Source: Pseudomonadota bacterium (GTDB lineage: Bacteria > Desulfobacterota > JAPLJL01). From it: a DNA stretch of 15,703 bases. The DNA is taken from assembly GCA_026388615.1 (NCBI GenBank), contig JAPLJL010000263.1:1-15703 (forward strand), written 5' to 3'. The notes under the pieces are model-generated. The model was not told where the DNA came from. It saw only the letters and a program-made list of their open reading frames with translations, and did not search any database. The first letter of the stretch is position 1. Every line of letters begins with the position of its first letter. The position numbers were made by a program, and so were the translations under genes. This document shows, piece by piece, positions 6,245-12,790 of this stretch.

Positions 6245-7045
6245 ATGGAAAATCTGCTGGCTTATGAAGAAAAACAGATAGTCCAGATCCAGAAATGGAA
6301 GAAGGAAAAACCCGGTCTGTTCAGCGTGGTTTTCGGCAAAGCCACGAACCGGGTTTCCAATAAAATCATCAGTTATCTTCCCCAGAGGGAAACCGAAAAA
6401 GCGCTGGATTTCGCCAACGTGATGGCGAAAAAGCTTTCCGACCAGGAGGATATTCTGACTTACGGCGGGGTCAAACAAATATCCGATCTGCGCGATAAAA
6501 GTCTGAGGCTGTCGGACTGGCTGGCCAACCAGGTCCACAACTGGGCGATTGGGATGGGTGCGGCCGAAGGCGCGCTCACCGGCGCGGCAGGGCTTATTAC
6601 CATTCCCTTTGATATCCCGGTCATTATCACCCTGGCGCTCCGCACCGCCTATCAGATCGGCCTCTGCTATGGATACGACTGTGAATCCGAGCCCGATAAA
6701 AACTTCATTCTGGGGATACTCTCGGCTTCCGGGGCCAACAACATGAAGGAAAAAACCTCCGCCCTGGACGCCCTCCAGGCCATTGAGGTGGCCGTGGCCA
6801 AACAAACCTGGCGGGCGCTGGCCAAGGAACAGCTCGGCAAGGAATCGGTAATCGTCGCGGTCAGGGGCCTGGCCAGGCAGCTCGGGGTTAACATCACCCG
6901 GCGCCGGATGCTGTCGGCGATCCCGGCGGTCGGGGCGGTGATCGGGGGTTCGGTCAACGCCTGGTATATGAAAGACGTCGGCTGGGCCGCCCGCCGGTCA
7001 TTCCAGGAAAGATGGCTCATCGCCAATGGGAAACTGGCGAAATGA
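6245..7045 (+). CDS. EcsC family protein
   Basis: A 266-residue member of the EcsC family (named after the third gene of the Bacillus ecs locus; molecular function unknown). The hallmark central region is present: MGAAEGALTGAAGLITIPFDIP (104-125) followed by ITLALRTAYQIGLCYGYD (128-145). The C-terminus carries the second hydrophobic Gly-rich stretch, RRRMLSAIPAVGAVIGGSVNAWYM (219-242), and ends in an amphipathic helix. The N-terminal ~100 residues are charged and helical. The two hydrophobic, small-residue-rich segments suggest membrane association. A good AAAGGAG site (6234-6240) supports the ATG at 6245. The gene follows a repeat-filled 264-nt spacer, so it probably has its own promoter, not identified. 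Neighbours give no strong functional hint. Confidence 0.85.
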   Translation: MENLLAYEEKQIVQIQKWKKEKPGLFSVVFGKATNRVSNKIISYLPQRETEKALDFANVMAKKLSDQEDILTYGGVKQISDLRDKSLRLSDWLANQVHNWAIGMGAAEGALTGAAGLITIPFDIPVIITLALRTAYQIGLCYGYDCESEPDKNFILGILSASGANNMKEKTSALDALQAIEVAVAKQTWRALAKEQLGKESVIVAVRGLARQLGVNITRRRMLSAIPAVGAVIGGSVNAWYMKDVGWAARRSFQERWLIANGKLAK

Positions 7046-7159
7046 TAATTGAAGATTCCGGAACAAAATATGGACCTTTCCGCGGCAAGACCGTGGGTAA
7101 CTTTCTTAAAACAATTTAGCGGAAATAAGTTGCCAAGGGGTAATCGAGATTGATAATAT

Positions 7160-7366
7160 ATGCGGGTAAGAGGATGGGAAAACAAGATGGCGAGAGCAAT
7201 TATCTCATTTTTTATCGCAATGCCCCTGGCCGTGCTGATTAACCTCCGGCTCTGGCCCGGGACTCACTTCTGGCAGGTGGCCCTGCTGGTTTTCGAATAC
7301 GTGATCCTGTATTTAATCGTCTACAATTTTCTCTCCCTCTTCTCCCCGCGCGCCGAGGGGAAATAA
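7160..7366 (+). CDS. Small two-helix membrane protein, unknown function
   Basis: At most 68 residues. Two hydrophobic stretches, AIISFFIAMPLAVLINL and QVALLVFEYVILYLIVYNFL, would cross the membrane as a hairpin, with a short LWPGTHFW turn and a positively charged end (SPRAEGK). No family was recognised. ATG 7160 lacks a clear ribosome site. ATG 7187 (MARAIISFF) is a plausible alternative with AGAGG upstream and would give 59 residues. It lies 114 nt after the EcsC gene on the same strand. Coding is supported only by the clean hydrophobic pattern and by codon use like its neighbours. Confidence 0.55.
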   Translation: MRVRGWENKMARAIISFFIAMPLAVLINLRLWPGTHFWQVALLVFEYVILYLIVYNFLSLFSPRAEGK

Positions 7367-7397
7367 ACGTTATTTAACTGAGATTTTCATCTCACCG

Positions 7398-7490
7398 ACA
7401 AAATGAAAATCCCCCTATCCCCCTTTTCATAAAGGGGGAGGTTGAAACAAAATGAAAATCACCCCTCACCCCCCTTTTCATCAAGGGGGG
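7398..7490. repeat. Two tandem C/G-rich palindromic elements (49-nt period)
   Basis: Copy 1 (7398-7441) and copy 2 (7447-7490) both begin ACAAAATGAAAATC. They continue with a C-run arm, CCCCCTTTTCAT as the centre, and a G-run arm AAGGGGG. An extra ATTTTCAT at 7383-7390 is the inverse of the ATGAAAAT start. Each copy can fold as CCCCC...GGGGG. They fill most of the 150-nt spacer before the next gene. Confidence 0.7.
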
Positions 7491-7516
7491 CAAAATGGAT
7501 TTCCCGGCATATTTAA

Positions 7517-7828
7517 ATGAAAAAGCAGCTGTCTGAAATCGAAAGAAACCAAACCGTCCGCCGGTCCATCATTGAATTGCTCTCTGGAAAAGAGCTGAGC
7601 GCCCGGGAGATTTCCGCCGCGATCGGGATCCGGGAAAAAGAGGTCTTCGATCACCTCACCCACATTGAAAAATCCCTCCAGGCCCGGAAGCAACGGCTGG
7701 TTATAATCCCGGCCCAGTGCTTATCCTGCGATTATGTTTTCACCGACCGCCAGCGTCTTTCCAAACCGGGCCGTTGCCCGCGCTGCAAGCACGAACACCT
7801 GGCCGATCCGCTTTACCAAATTCTTTAA
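7517..7828 (+). CDS. Predicted transcriptional regulator: HTH plus zinc ribbon (COG3357-like)
   Basis: A 103-residue protein. Residues 12-60 form a winged-helix-like HTH: RRSIIELLSGKELSAREISAAIGIREKEVFDHLTHIEKSL, with the recognition helix in IREKEVFDHLTHIEK. It is followed by a zinc ribbon with C68-x2-C71 and C87-x2-C90. This fusion matches the small HTH/zinc-ribbon regulators grouped as COG3357 (assignment from memory). No ligand domain is present. Target genes are unknown. There is no evident ribosome site before the ATG at 7517, although no better start exists. The 3' end, from the last cysteine on, is duplicated 134 nt downstream in a decayed paralogue. Confidence 0.8.
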   Translation: MKKQLSEIERNQTVRRSIIELLSGKELSAREISAAIGIREKEVFDHLTHIEKSLQARKQRLVIIPAQCLSCDYVFTDRQRLSKPGRCPRCKHEHLADPLYQIL

Positions 7829-7843
7829 ATCAGGATTGATTAT

Positions 7844-7902
7844 CACCCCCACCTCCATCCTCCCCTCTCCCCGCCTTTGACGGGGCAGGCGCAGGGGGAG
7901 GA
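7844..7902. repeat. C/G-rich palindromic element between the regulator and its paralogue remnant
   Basis: CCCCGCC...CGGGG around 7871-7885 forms the core hairpin, with C-rich outer sequence (CACCCCCACCTCC) on the left and GGGGGAGG on the right. It ends just before the duplicated coding tail begins at 7916. Same general type as 1656-1706. It forms part of the 342-nt stretch 7829-8170, which also holds the pseudogene tail, two terminators and an A/T-rich piece (8080-8135) with nothing recognisable. Confidence 0.6.
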
Positions 7903-7915
7903 AAAAAATAATAAT

Positions 7916-8034
7916 GCTGCAAGAACGAGCACCTGGCCGACCCGCTCTATCAAATCCGACAGATCATCGACCTGAAAAAAACAGTCGATATTCCCATTCA
8001 ACATGTAGTTGCCCGATTTATCGGGCTTTTTTAA
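7916..8034 (+). pseudogene. Decayed 3' tail of a second HTH/zinc-ribbon regulator
   Basis: Bases 7916-7957 align with 7782-7823, the end of the preceding gene, at 36 of 42 positions. In the gene's reading frame five of the six differences are synonymous third-position changes and one changes His to Asn, giving CKNEHLADPLYQI. The frame then continues through IRQIIDLKKTVDIP and runs into the terminator. A TAA lies two codons before the aligned region and no start or HTH part is present. The pattern suggests a diverged paralogue reduced to its tail, not a fresh duplication. The number of sites is small. Confidence 0.55.
8005..8032 (+). terminator. Intrinsic terminator, formed by palindromic repeat copy 2
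   Basis: Perfect 7-bp stem GCCCGAT (8011-8017) with ATCGGGC (8020-8026), 2-nt loop, then six T residues (8027-8032). The stem and the GTAGTT flank are the inverse of the repeat at 2033-2055. This is the plus-strand terminator closing the left block. Confidence 0.8.
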
Positions 8035-8077
8035 AAAAACCGCCGATCCCGCCCAGTGACGGGACACGTGAATCGGC
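8033..8077 (-). terminator. Intrinsic terminator of the purE-tsaC transcript
   Basis: On the minus strand GCCGAT (8077-8072) pairs with ATCGGC (8047-8042). An inner CCCG/CGGG (8063-8060 with 8051-8048) continues the stem on one side with a bulge, and GG then seven T residues (8039-8033) follow. The T-tract abuts that of the plus-strand terminator, so the two converging transcripts end back to back. Confidence 0.7.
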
Positions 8078-8170
8078 ATACTACAATAAAATTCACCAAC
8101 TAAAAACGAAGAAAATAATCAAAAAATGTAGGGAATAAATCTGCCGGACCGAAGGCCCTGCGATTTCGTT

Positions 8171-8782
8171 TTACGGCGCGGCGATGGGGATAAAAACTTC
8201 CAGCTCTTTTCTGGTAATTTCCCCCTCCCGGACCAGGATGGCGGGATGAACGGTCAGGTCCAGAACGGTGGAGCCCTTTTTTCCGGCCAGCTTTCCGGCC
8301 TCCAGGATCAAATCCACGCGCGTGGAAAAGTATCGTTTGACTTGCGCAGCGCTCCGGGTGGGCGGTTTCCCCGCCGGGTTAGCGCTGGTGGTCGTAACCG
8401 GGCGACCCGCCTGCCGACAGAGCCGGAGGGCCACGGGATGGGAAGAGATCCGCACCCCGATCTTCCCGGTTCCGGCGGTGAGATTGACCGGCAGGGTCTT
8501 CCGGGCCCGGAAAATCAGGGTCAGGGGACCGGGCCAGAATTTTTGGATCAGGGCTTCGGCCCGCCGCTCGACCCGAAGCACAATCTTTTCCAGCATTTCC
8601 CGGTCGGCAACTAGAACCGGGATCGGCTTCCCGGGTTCCCTTCCCTTCAGGATAAAAAGATTTTTCACTGCCGGGAAACTTAAGGCATCGGTCCCCAGAC
8701 CGTAGAACGTTTCGGTGGGATAGGCGACGATTTTTCCGGACCGGATCAGCTTAACGGCGAGCTCTGTCTCGGCCGGGTTCAA
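8171..8782 (-). CDS. tsaC: L-threonylcarbamoyladenylate synthase (Sua5/YrdC/YwlC family)
   Basis: A 203-residue cytoplasmic enzyme that makes threonylcarbamoyl-AMP from threonine, bicarbonate and ATP, the first step of t6A synthesis at position 37 of ANN-reading tRNAs. Family motifs in order: PTETFYGLG (22-30), LKGREPGKPIPVLV (45-58), FWPGPLT (82-88), VRISSHP (110-116), TTSANPAGKP (131-140) and GSTVLD (170-175). It has the short YrdC-domain form, without the C-terminal Sua5 domain. The start is TTG at 8782, overlapping the purE stop as TTGA (4 nt). The two are therefore translationally coupled and share the terminator at 8033-8077. The protein is full length and no key motif is missing. Confidence 0.92.
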   Translation of the reverse strand: MNPAETELAVKLIRSGKIVAYPTETFYGLGTDALSFPAVKNLFILKGREPGKPIPVLVADREMLEKIVLRVERRAEALIQKFWPGPLTLIFRARKTLPVNLTAGTGKIGVRISSHPVALRLCRQAGRPVTTTSANPAGKPPTRSAAQVKRYFSTRVDLILEAGKLAGKKGSTVLDLTVHPAILVREGEITRKELEVFIPIAAP

Positions 8783-9765
8783 GGCTTGCGGGGGCTTTGT
8801 CCCGCCGGGATCTCCGGCCGGATCGATTCGCCGGCCATCCGCCTGCCCTCGGCCATTTTCCGCTTGAATTCCCGCAGGCGCTTTTCCAGCTCCGAATCAT
8901 TCAGAGCCAGGATCTCCGCCGCCAGGATAGCCGCGTTTTTGGCCCCGGACCGGCCAATCCCCATAGTGGCCACCGGAACCCCGCTCGGCATCTGGAAGGT
9001 GGAAAGAAACGAATCCAATCCATGCAGGGGAGAGGTATCCATCGGAACGGCGATGACCGGCAGGGTCGTTTCCGTGGCGAGCACCCCGGCGAGGTGGGCG
9101 GCCCCACCCGCCCCGGCAATGATGACCTGGAATCCCCGGCGGGAAGCCTCCCGGGCGTAGATACGGGTCTGTTCCGGATTCCGATGGGCGGAAGAAACGG
9201 TGAGCTCATACCGGATTCCGAGATCCTCGAGTGTCCGGACGGAATCTTCCATCACGTAGCGATCCGATTCACTCCCCATGATGATTCCAATCCGAGCCTT
9301 TCCCCGGGGCGGCGCCGGTTTAGGCAAAGGCTTGGGTAAAGGTTTAGGTTGGGGCTTGACCGGAAGCTGGGGCTGAGGCTTGGATAAAGGCTTGTTCGGT
9401 GATGAAGGTTTAGCTTTGGGCTGGGGCTGAACCTTGGGTAAAGGCTGGGGTTGGGGCTTGACCGGAAGCTGGGGCTGAGGCTTGGATAAAGGCTTGCTCG
9501 GTGATGAAGATTTGGTTTTGGGCTGGGGCGAAAGCTTGGGTAAAGGTTTAGGTTGGGGCTTGACCGGAAGCTGGGGCTGAGGCTTGGATAAAGGCTTGCT
9601 CGGTGATGAAGGTTTAGCTTTGGGCTGGGGCTGGGCGGAAAGCTTGGGTTTGGACATGGCGGCCGGTCTCGGTTTGGACTTGAGTTCCGGTTTAGCCTTT
9701 TTGATTTCCGGGGAGACCTTCTTCTTTTCCGGATTCAGTTTGCCCTTTTTTTCCGCTTCCTTCAT
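8779..9765 (-). CDS. purE: 5-(carboxyamino)imidazole ribonucleotide mutase PurE with long Lys/Pro/Gln repeat N-terminus
   Basis: Residues about 157-300 are a complete PurE: GIIMGSESDRYVM (160-172), SSAHRNP (191-197, catalytic-site His194), IAGAGGAAHLAG (216-227), LPVIAVP (235-241), GLDSFLSTFQMPSGVPVATMGIG (249-271) and KNAAILAAEIL (276-286). It isomerises N5-CAIR to CAIR in de novo purine synthesis. PurE is normally about 160-170 residues, but here 155 extra residues precede it. After a Lys/Glu-rich start, three near-identical 34-residue units (48-81, 82-115, 116-149) contain KPLSKPQPQLPVKPQP. The ATG at 9765 is backed by a purine-rich GGTGGTGAGG just upstream. No start codon exists close to the catalytic domain except the Met inside its first strand, so the extension belongs to the reading frame. 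A short tail (300-328) follows. Coupled to tsaC. Confidence 0.9.
   Translation of the reverse strand: MKEAEKKGKLNPEKKKVSPEIKKAKPELKSKPRPAAMSKPKLSAQPQPKAKPSSPSKPLSKPQPQLPVKPQPKPLPKLSPQPKTKSSSPSKPLSKPQPQLPVKPQPQPLPKVQPQPKAKPSSPNKPLSKPQPQLPVKPQPKPLPKPLPKPAPPRGKARIGIIMGSESDRYVMEDSVRTLEDLGIRYELTVSSAHRNPEQTRIYAREASRRGFQVIIAGAGGAAHLAGVLATETTLPVIAVPMDTSPLHGLDSFLSTFQMPSGVPVATMGIGRSGAKNAAILAAEILALNDSELEKRLREFKRKMAEGRRMAGESIRPEIPAGQSPRKP
9319..9624 (-). repeat. Three 102-nt in-frame tandem repeats within purE
   Basis: These encode residues 48-149 of PurE as three 34-residue units rich in Lys, Pro, Gln, Leu and Ser. Units differ at few positions, for example KPLPKLSPQ, QPLPKVQPQ and KPLPKPLPK at their ends. 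DNA copies are nearly identical, with GGCTTGACCGGAAGCTGGGG (plus-strand view) recurring. Such arrays expand and shrink by slippage or recombination. Confidence 0.9.
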
Positions 9766-10004
9766 GCCTCACCACCTTTCTTTATTATTATTCTTGCGCA
9801 ATCGCGGTCCCGGCCCGGAAAGTCCGCGGCTGCCGACAGCGATAAATTTTGGAAAGCCCGTTGCCGGGGATGCCAACCTTTCGGGAAAATTCCAGAGCGG
9901 ACATAAATTGTCCGGGGGCACCTCGAATGAGATCTTAACTCTGGTAAAGAATGGAAAAAAGATTCTTAATGAGAAAAATCAACCGGATTTAGACACTCCC
10001 GGGA
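9766..10004 (-). other. 239-nt spacer between rplQ and purE with several possible RNA hairpins
   Basis: No coding sequence is supported. On the minus strand it can form CGGACA/TGTCCG around a 5-nt loop (9914-9898), a CCCG-GCAA-CGGG hairpin with a GNRA loop (9868-9857), CGCGG/CCGCG (9828-9803), and a weak AAGAAT/ATTCTT stem (9967-9947) without a clear T-tract. It may contain the purE promoter and a structured leader. No known riboswitch consensus was recognised, including purine-type aptamers. An A/T-rich AATAATAATAAAG lies just before the purE ribosome site. Confidence 0.4.
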
Positions 10005-10571
10005 TTATGCCTGGCCGGATTTTTTTGTTCCTGCCTTCGCTTTCTTCTTGGGAGCATCCTGTTTCTTGGATTTATCAGCCTTCATTGTCTTTTTGGCTTT
10101 TTCTTTATCCGGCTTTTTGATTTTATCTTTTTCGGGCCTCCGGGTTTCCGATTTTTCCTGCTTCTCCGGTTTATTGGCCTCTCCCTTCTCTTTCACCTTC
10201 CGGGGGGCGAGCGGAGCGGTATCAACCAGTTCGATGATCGCCATATGGGCCCCATCCCCGAGCCTTCTCCCGGTTTTAATGATCCGGGTATACCCGCCCG
10301 GGCGATCACGGTACCGCTCGGCCAAGGGTCCGAACATCTTCTTGGCCACTTCTTTACTCTTCACGGTCCGGAGCGCTCGCCGGAGATTGGCCAGCCCGCC
10401 TTTCTTCCCCAGGGTAATCATCTTCTCGGCAATCCGACGAAGATCCTTGGCCTTCTCGACAGTGGTTTCAATCCGCTCCACTTCCAGAAGGGAGGTAACC
10501 ATATTCCGGAACATCGCGGTCCGGTGTGCGGATGGACGATCAAAAACCCGGTGGTCTATTCGGTGTCGCAT
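10005..10571 (-). CDS. rplQ: Ribosomal protein bL17 with lysine-rich C-terminal tail
   Basis: Residues 1-118 are a normal L17 of the large subunit: MRHRIDHRVFDRPSAHRTAMFRNM, VERIETTVEKAKDLRRIAEKMITL, RYRDRPGGYTRIIKTGRRLGDGAHMAIIELV. Usual length is about 115-130. A tail of roughly 70 residues follows (119-188), almost entirely Lys, Glu, Asp, Pro, Ala and Arg, for example KPDKEKAKK, with no aromatic residues, so it is predicted disordered. Extended L17 forms are known in several phyla. The tail may contact rRNA, which is an inference. The gene is last in the alpha operon, 24 nt after rpoA, with ATG and a GGTAG site upstream. Confidence 0.95.
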   Translation of the reverse strand: MRHRIDHRVFDRPSAHRTAMFRNMVTSLLEVERIETTVEKAKDLRRIAEKMITLGKKGGLANLRRALRTVKSKEVAKKMFGPLAERYRDRPGGYTRIIKTGRRLGDGAHMAIIELVDTAPLAPRKVKEKGEANKPEKQEKSETRRPEKDKIKKPDKEKAKKTMKADKSKKQDAPKKKAKAGTKKSGQA

Positions 10572-10595
10572 TGCTACCTGCTGGTTTAAAAAAAA

Positions 10596-11621
10596 CTATT
10601 TCTCTGACTCTGTTTCTTCCCCTGCCTCTTTGCTCTCGTCTGGTTTCAGGCTCAAGCCCCAGGTCTGGAGGATCTCCATCACCTCGTTCAGGGATTTTCG
10701 CCCGAAATTTTTCATCTTCAGCATTTCCGATTCCGATCGGGAAACCAAGTCCCGGATGGTGTTGATGTTGGCTCCCTTCAAACAGTTGGTGGCCCGGACC
10801 GAAAGTTCGAGCTCTTCAATGCTGCGCTCCAGGATTTCCTGGATGCTCGAAGCGGAAAGGGCCGTCTCCTTCAGGCCCGCCTCCACCGGCCGTTCCTCGG
10901 TTTCTTCAAAACTGATAAAGACCTGTAATTGCTCCTTCAGAATCTTGGCCGCCAGCGCGATCGCTTCTTCCGGCTCGATCCCGCCGTTGGTCCAGATCTC
11001 CATGGCCAGGCGGTCATAATCGGTAATCTGACCGACCCGGGCGTTGGTCACGGAATAATTCACCTTCAGGACCGGGCCGAAAATAGCGTCCAGGAAAATT
11101 GTGCCGATCGGCGCGGAGGTGTCTTTCAGCCTCTCCGCCGGCAGATAACCTTTTCCGCCTCTGACCACCGCCTCGGCCCGGAGCTTTCCCTCCGGGTTCA
11201 GGTTAGCGATATGGAAATCGGGATTAAGAATTTCCAGTCCCTGATCCGTCTGAAAATCCCCGGCCAGAACCTCGCGCTCCCCGGAAACATTCAGGGTGAT
11301 GGTTTTTTTGACCGTGTCGTCCAGGATCTTAAACCGCACCTGCTTGAGATTGAGGCCGATATCGGTCAGATCTTCGTAAACCCCGGGCAGGGTCGAAAAC
11401 TCATGGAGAATACCGTCAAATTTTATCTCCGTGATCGCCGCCCCCTGCAGGGAGGAGAGGAGTACTCTCCGGAGAGAATTTCCCAGGGTGGTTCCGAAAC
11501 CCCGCTCGAGTGGTTCCACAAAAAACCGGCCGTAGGTCTTGGAGCGGCTGCCGGCTTCCACTTCTACCCGGGTTGGCTTGATTAATTCTTCCCAGTTTCT
11601 TTGTAAGACTGCCTTTCCCAT
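10596..11621 (-). CDS. rpoA: RNA polymerase alpha subunit
   Basis: A 341-residue alpha subunit that dimerises to start RNA polymerase assembly and contacts UP elements and activators. The N-terminal domain carries EPLERGFGTTLGNSLRRVLL (36-55) followed by SSLQGAAIT, LHEFSTLPGVYEDLTDIGLNLK and GYLPAER. The C-terminal domain (about 262-325) shows IEELELSVRATNCLKGANI and LLKMKNFGRKSLNEV-like helix-hairpin-helix sequence (here MLKMKNFGRKSLNEV). It ends in an acidic tail, DESKEAGEETESEK. The extra N-terminal MGKAVLQRNWEELIKP is typical of deltaproteobacterial and related alpha subunits. ATG 11621 has GCGAGGAG upstream. It is located between rpsD and rplQ as in most bacteria. Confidence 0.98.
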   Translation of the reverse strand: MGKAVLQRNWEELIKPTRVEVEAGSRSKTYGRFFVEPLERGFGTTLGNSLRRVLLSSLQGAAITEIKFDGILHEFSTLPGVYEDLTDIGLNLKQVRFKILDDTVKKTITLNVSGEREVLAGDFQTDQGLEILNPDFHIANLNPEGKLRAEAVVRGGKGYLPAERLKDTSAPIGTIFLDAIFGPVLKVNYSVTNARVGQITDYDRLAMEIWTNGGIEPEEAIALAAKILKEQLQVFISFEETEERPVEAGLKETALSASSIQEILERSIEELELSVRATNCLKGANINTIRDLVSRSESEMLKMKNFGRKSLNEVMEILQTWGLSLKPDESKEAGEETESEK

Positions 11622-11648
11622 TTGCTCCTCGCTTGATTAATACCCGCT

Positions 11649-12275
11649 TTACCGCGAGTAATACTCAACAATTAACTGCTCCAAAACGTCAGGATGAATG
11701 TCGTCCCGCCGGGGATGGGACTTGACCACGCCCCGGAATTTCTCCCGGTCCTGTTCCAGCCAGGCCGGAAGCCCGCGCTGGGCTCTCATCTCCAAAGCAT
11801 CCAGAATGGATCCCATTTTCCGGCTTTTCTCCCGGACCTCAATCACATCCTGGGCTTTCACCTGGTAAGATGGAATGTCCACCTTCCGCCCGTTCACCTG
11901 GAAATGACCGTGCATAACCAGCTGGCGGGCCTCGGCGCGGGTCCGCGCGAACCCCAGGTGGAAAATCGTGCTGTCCAGCCGGATCTCCAATATCACCAGG
12001 AGATTTTCCCCGGTGGCTCCCGTCTGCCGGGAAGCCATCTGGAAATAACGCCGGAACTGGCGTTCCGCCAAGGAATGAGTCCTTTTGACTCTCTGCTTCT
12101 CCCGGAGATGAGTTCCGTAATCGGTGACCTTCACCCGGCTCCAGCCGTGCTGGCCGGGTGGATAACCGCGGCGCTCAAAGGCGCATTTGTCCGTGTAACA
12201 CCGGGATCCCTTTAAAAAGAGTTTCTTTAGTTCCCTTCGACAAAGCCGGCAAGCCGGCCCAGAATACCGAGCCAA
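11649..12275 (-). CDS. rpsD: Ribosomal protein uS4 (zinc-binding form)
   Basis: 208 residues. The N-terminus has the four-cysteine zinc site C9, C12, C26 and C31 (ACRLCRRELKKLFLKGSRCY). The S4 RNA-binding domain follows at about 98-160 (LEIRLDSTIFHLGFARTRAEARQLV, HGHFQVNGRKVDIPSY). It binds 16S rRNA early in small-subunit assembly. In E. coli S4 also represses the alpha operon, but no leader structure for this was identified here. The start is TTG at 12275, chosen because of a strong AGGAGGA site 7 nt upstream and the standard MARYSGPACR beginning. Confidence 0.97.
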   Translation of the reverse strand: MARYSGPACRLCRRELKKLFLKGSRCYTDKCAFERRGYPPGQHGWSRVKVTDYGTHLREKQRVKRTHSLAERQFRRYFQMASRQTGATGENLLVILEIRLDSTIFHLGFARTRAEARQLVMHGHFQVNGRKVDIPSYQVKAQDVIEVREKSRKMGSILDALEMRAQRGLPAWLEQDREKFRGVVKSHPRRDDIHPDVLEQLIVEYYSR

Positions 12276-12335
12276 TTTATTCCTCCTGTAATATTAAACT
12301 TCCATCCGCCATTTTTCTTTTCCGGATTTCCGCGT

Positions 12336-12728
12336 TTACACTCTCCGGCGCTTAGGAGCCCGACAACCGTTGTGAGGAATGGGGGTAACATCCTTGATCA
12401 GTCCGATCCGGAAACCGGCCGCCTGCAGGGAGCGGATGGCGGCTTCCCGCCCGGCGCCGGGTCCCTTGATAAACACGCTTAAGTTCTTGACCCCGTGATC
12501 CATGGCCTTGTTGGCGGCATCCCGGGCGGCCTGCTGGGCGGCAAAGGGGGTGGATTTCCGCGAGCCCTTGAATCCGACGATCCCGGCGCTGGACCAGGAA
12601 ATGGTATTGCCGATGGGATCGGTAATCGTGATGATGGTGTTATTAAAAGTGGACTTGATGAAAGCGATGGCGTTGGGAATATTCTTGCGCACCGTTTTCT
12701 TTTTCGATGTCCTTTTGGGACCGGCCAT
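12336..12728 (-). CDS. rpsK: Ribosomal protein uS11
   Basis: 130 residues with the full family pattern: KKTVRKNIPNAIAFIKSTFNNTIITITD (typical basic N-terminus then the first strands), SSAGIVGFKGSRKSTPFAAQ, VFIKGPGAGREAAIRSL and DVTPIPHNGCRAPKRRRV at the C-terminus. It sits on the small-subunit platform near the E-site mRNA path. ATG 12728 has GGGAGGAT upstream. It is 62 nt after rpsM and 60 nt before rpsD. Confidence 0.98.
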   Translation of the reverse strand: MAGPKRTSKKKTVRKNIPNAIAFIKSTFNNTIITITDPIGNTISWSSAGIVGFKGSRKSTPFAAQQAARDAANKAMDHGVKNLSVFIKGPGAGREAAIRSLQAAGFRIGLIKDVTPIPHNGCRAPKRRRV

Positions 12729-12790
12729 TTTTATCCTCCCTGGATTATGCCTTTTCTATTTCCCGGAAAACCGCACCCGTGTTCCCCCGG

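Noticed and set aside
7069..7152. 27-codon ORF (MDLSAARPW...) after the EcsC gene
   Set aside because: No ribosome site, no recognisable pattern and no support beyond its open frame.
7843..8079. Minus-strand ORF of 78 codons in the convergent spacer
   Set aside because: It crosses two terminators, a palindromic element and the pseudogene tail. No family features.
9319..9624. The three 102-nt direct repeats as an intergenic repeat element or CRISPR
   Set aside because: They are in frame within purE, have no spacers and keep the reading frame exactly.
9766..10004. Purine or c-di-GMP riboswitch upstream of purE
   Set aside because: Hairpins exist, but I could not match the conserved core bases of either aptamer.
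10048..11019. Plus-strand open frame opposite rplQ and rpoA
   Set aside because: Ser/Arg-rich translation of antisense sequence spanning two certain genes.
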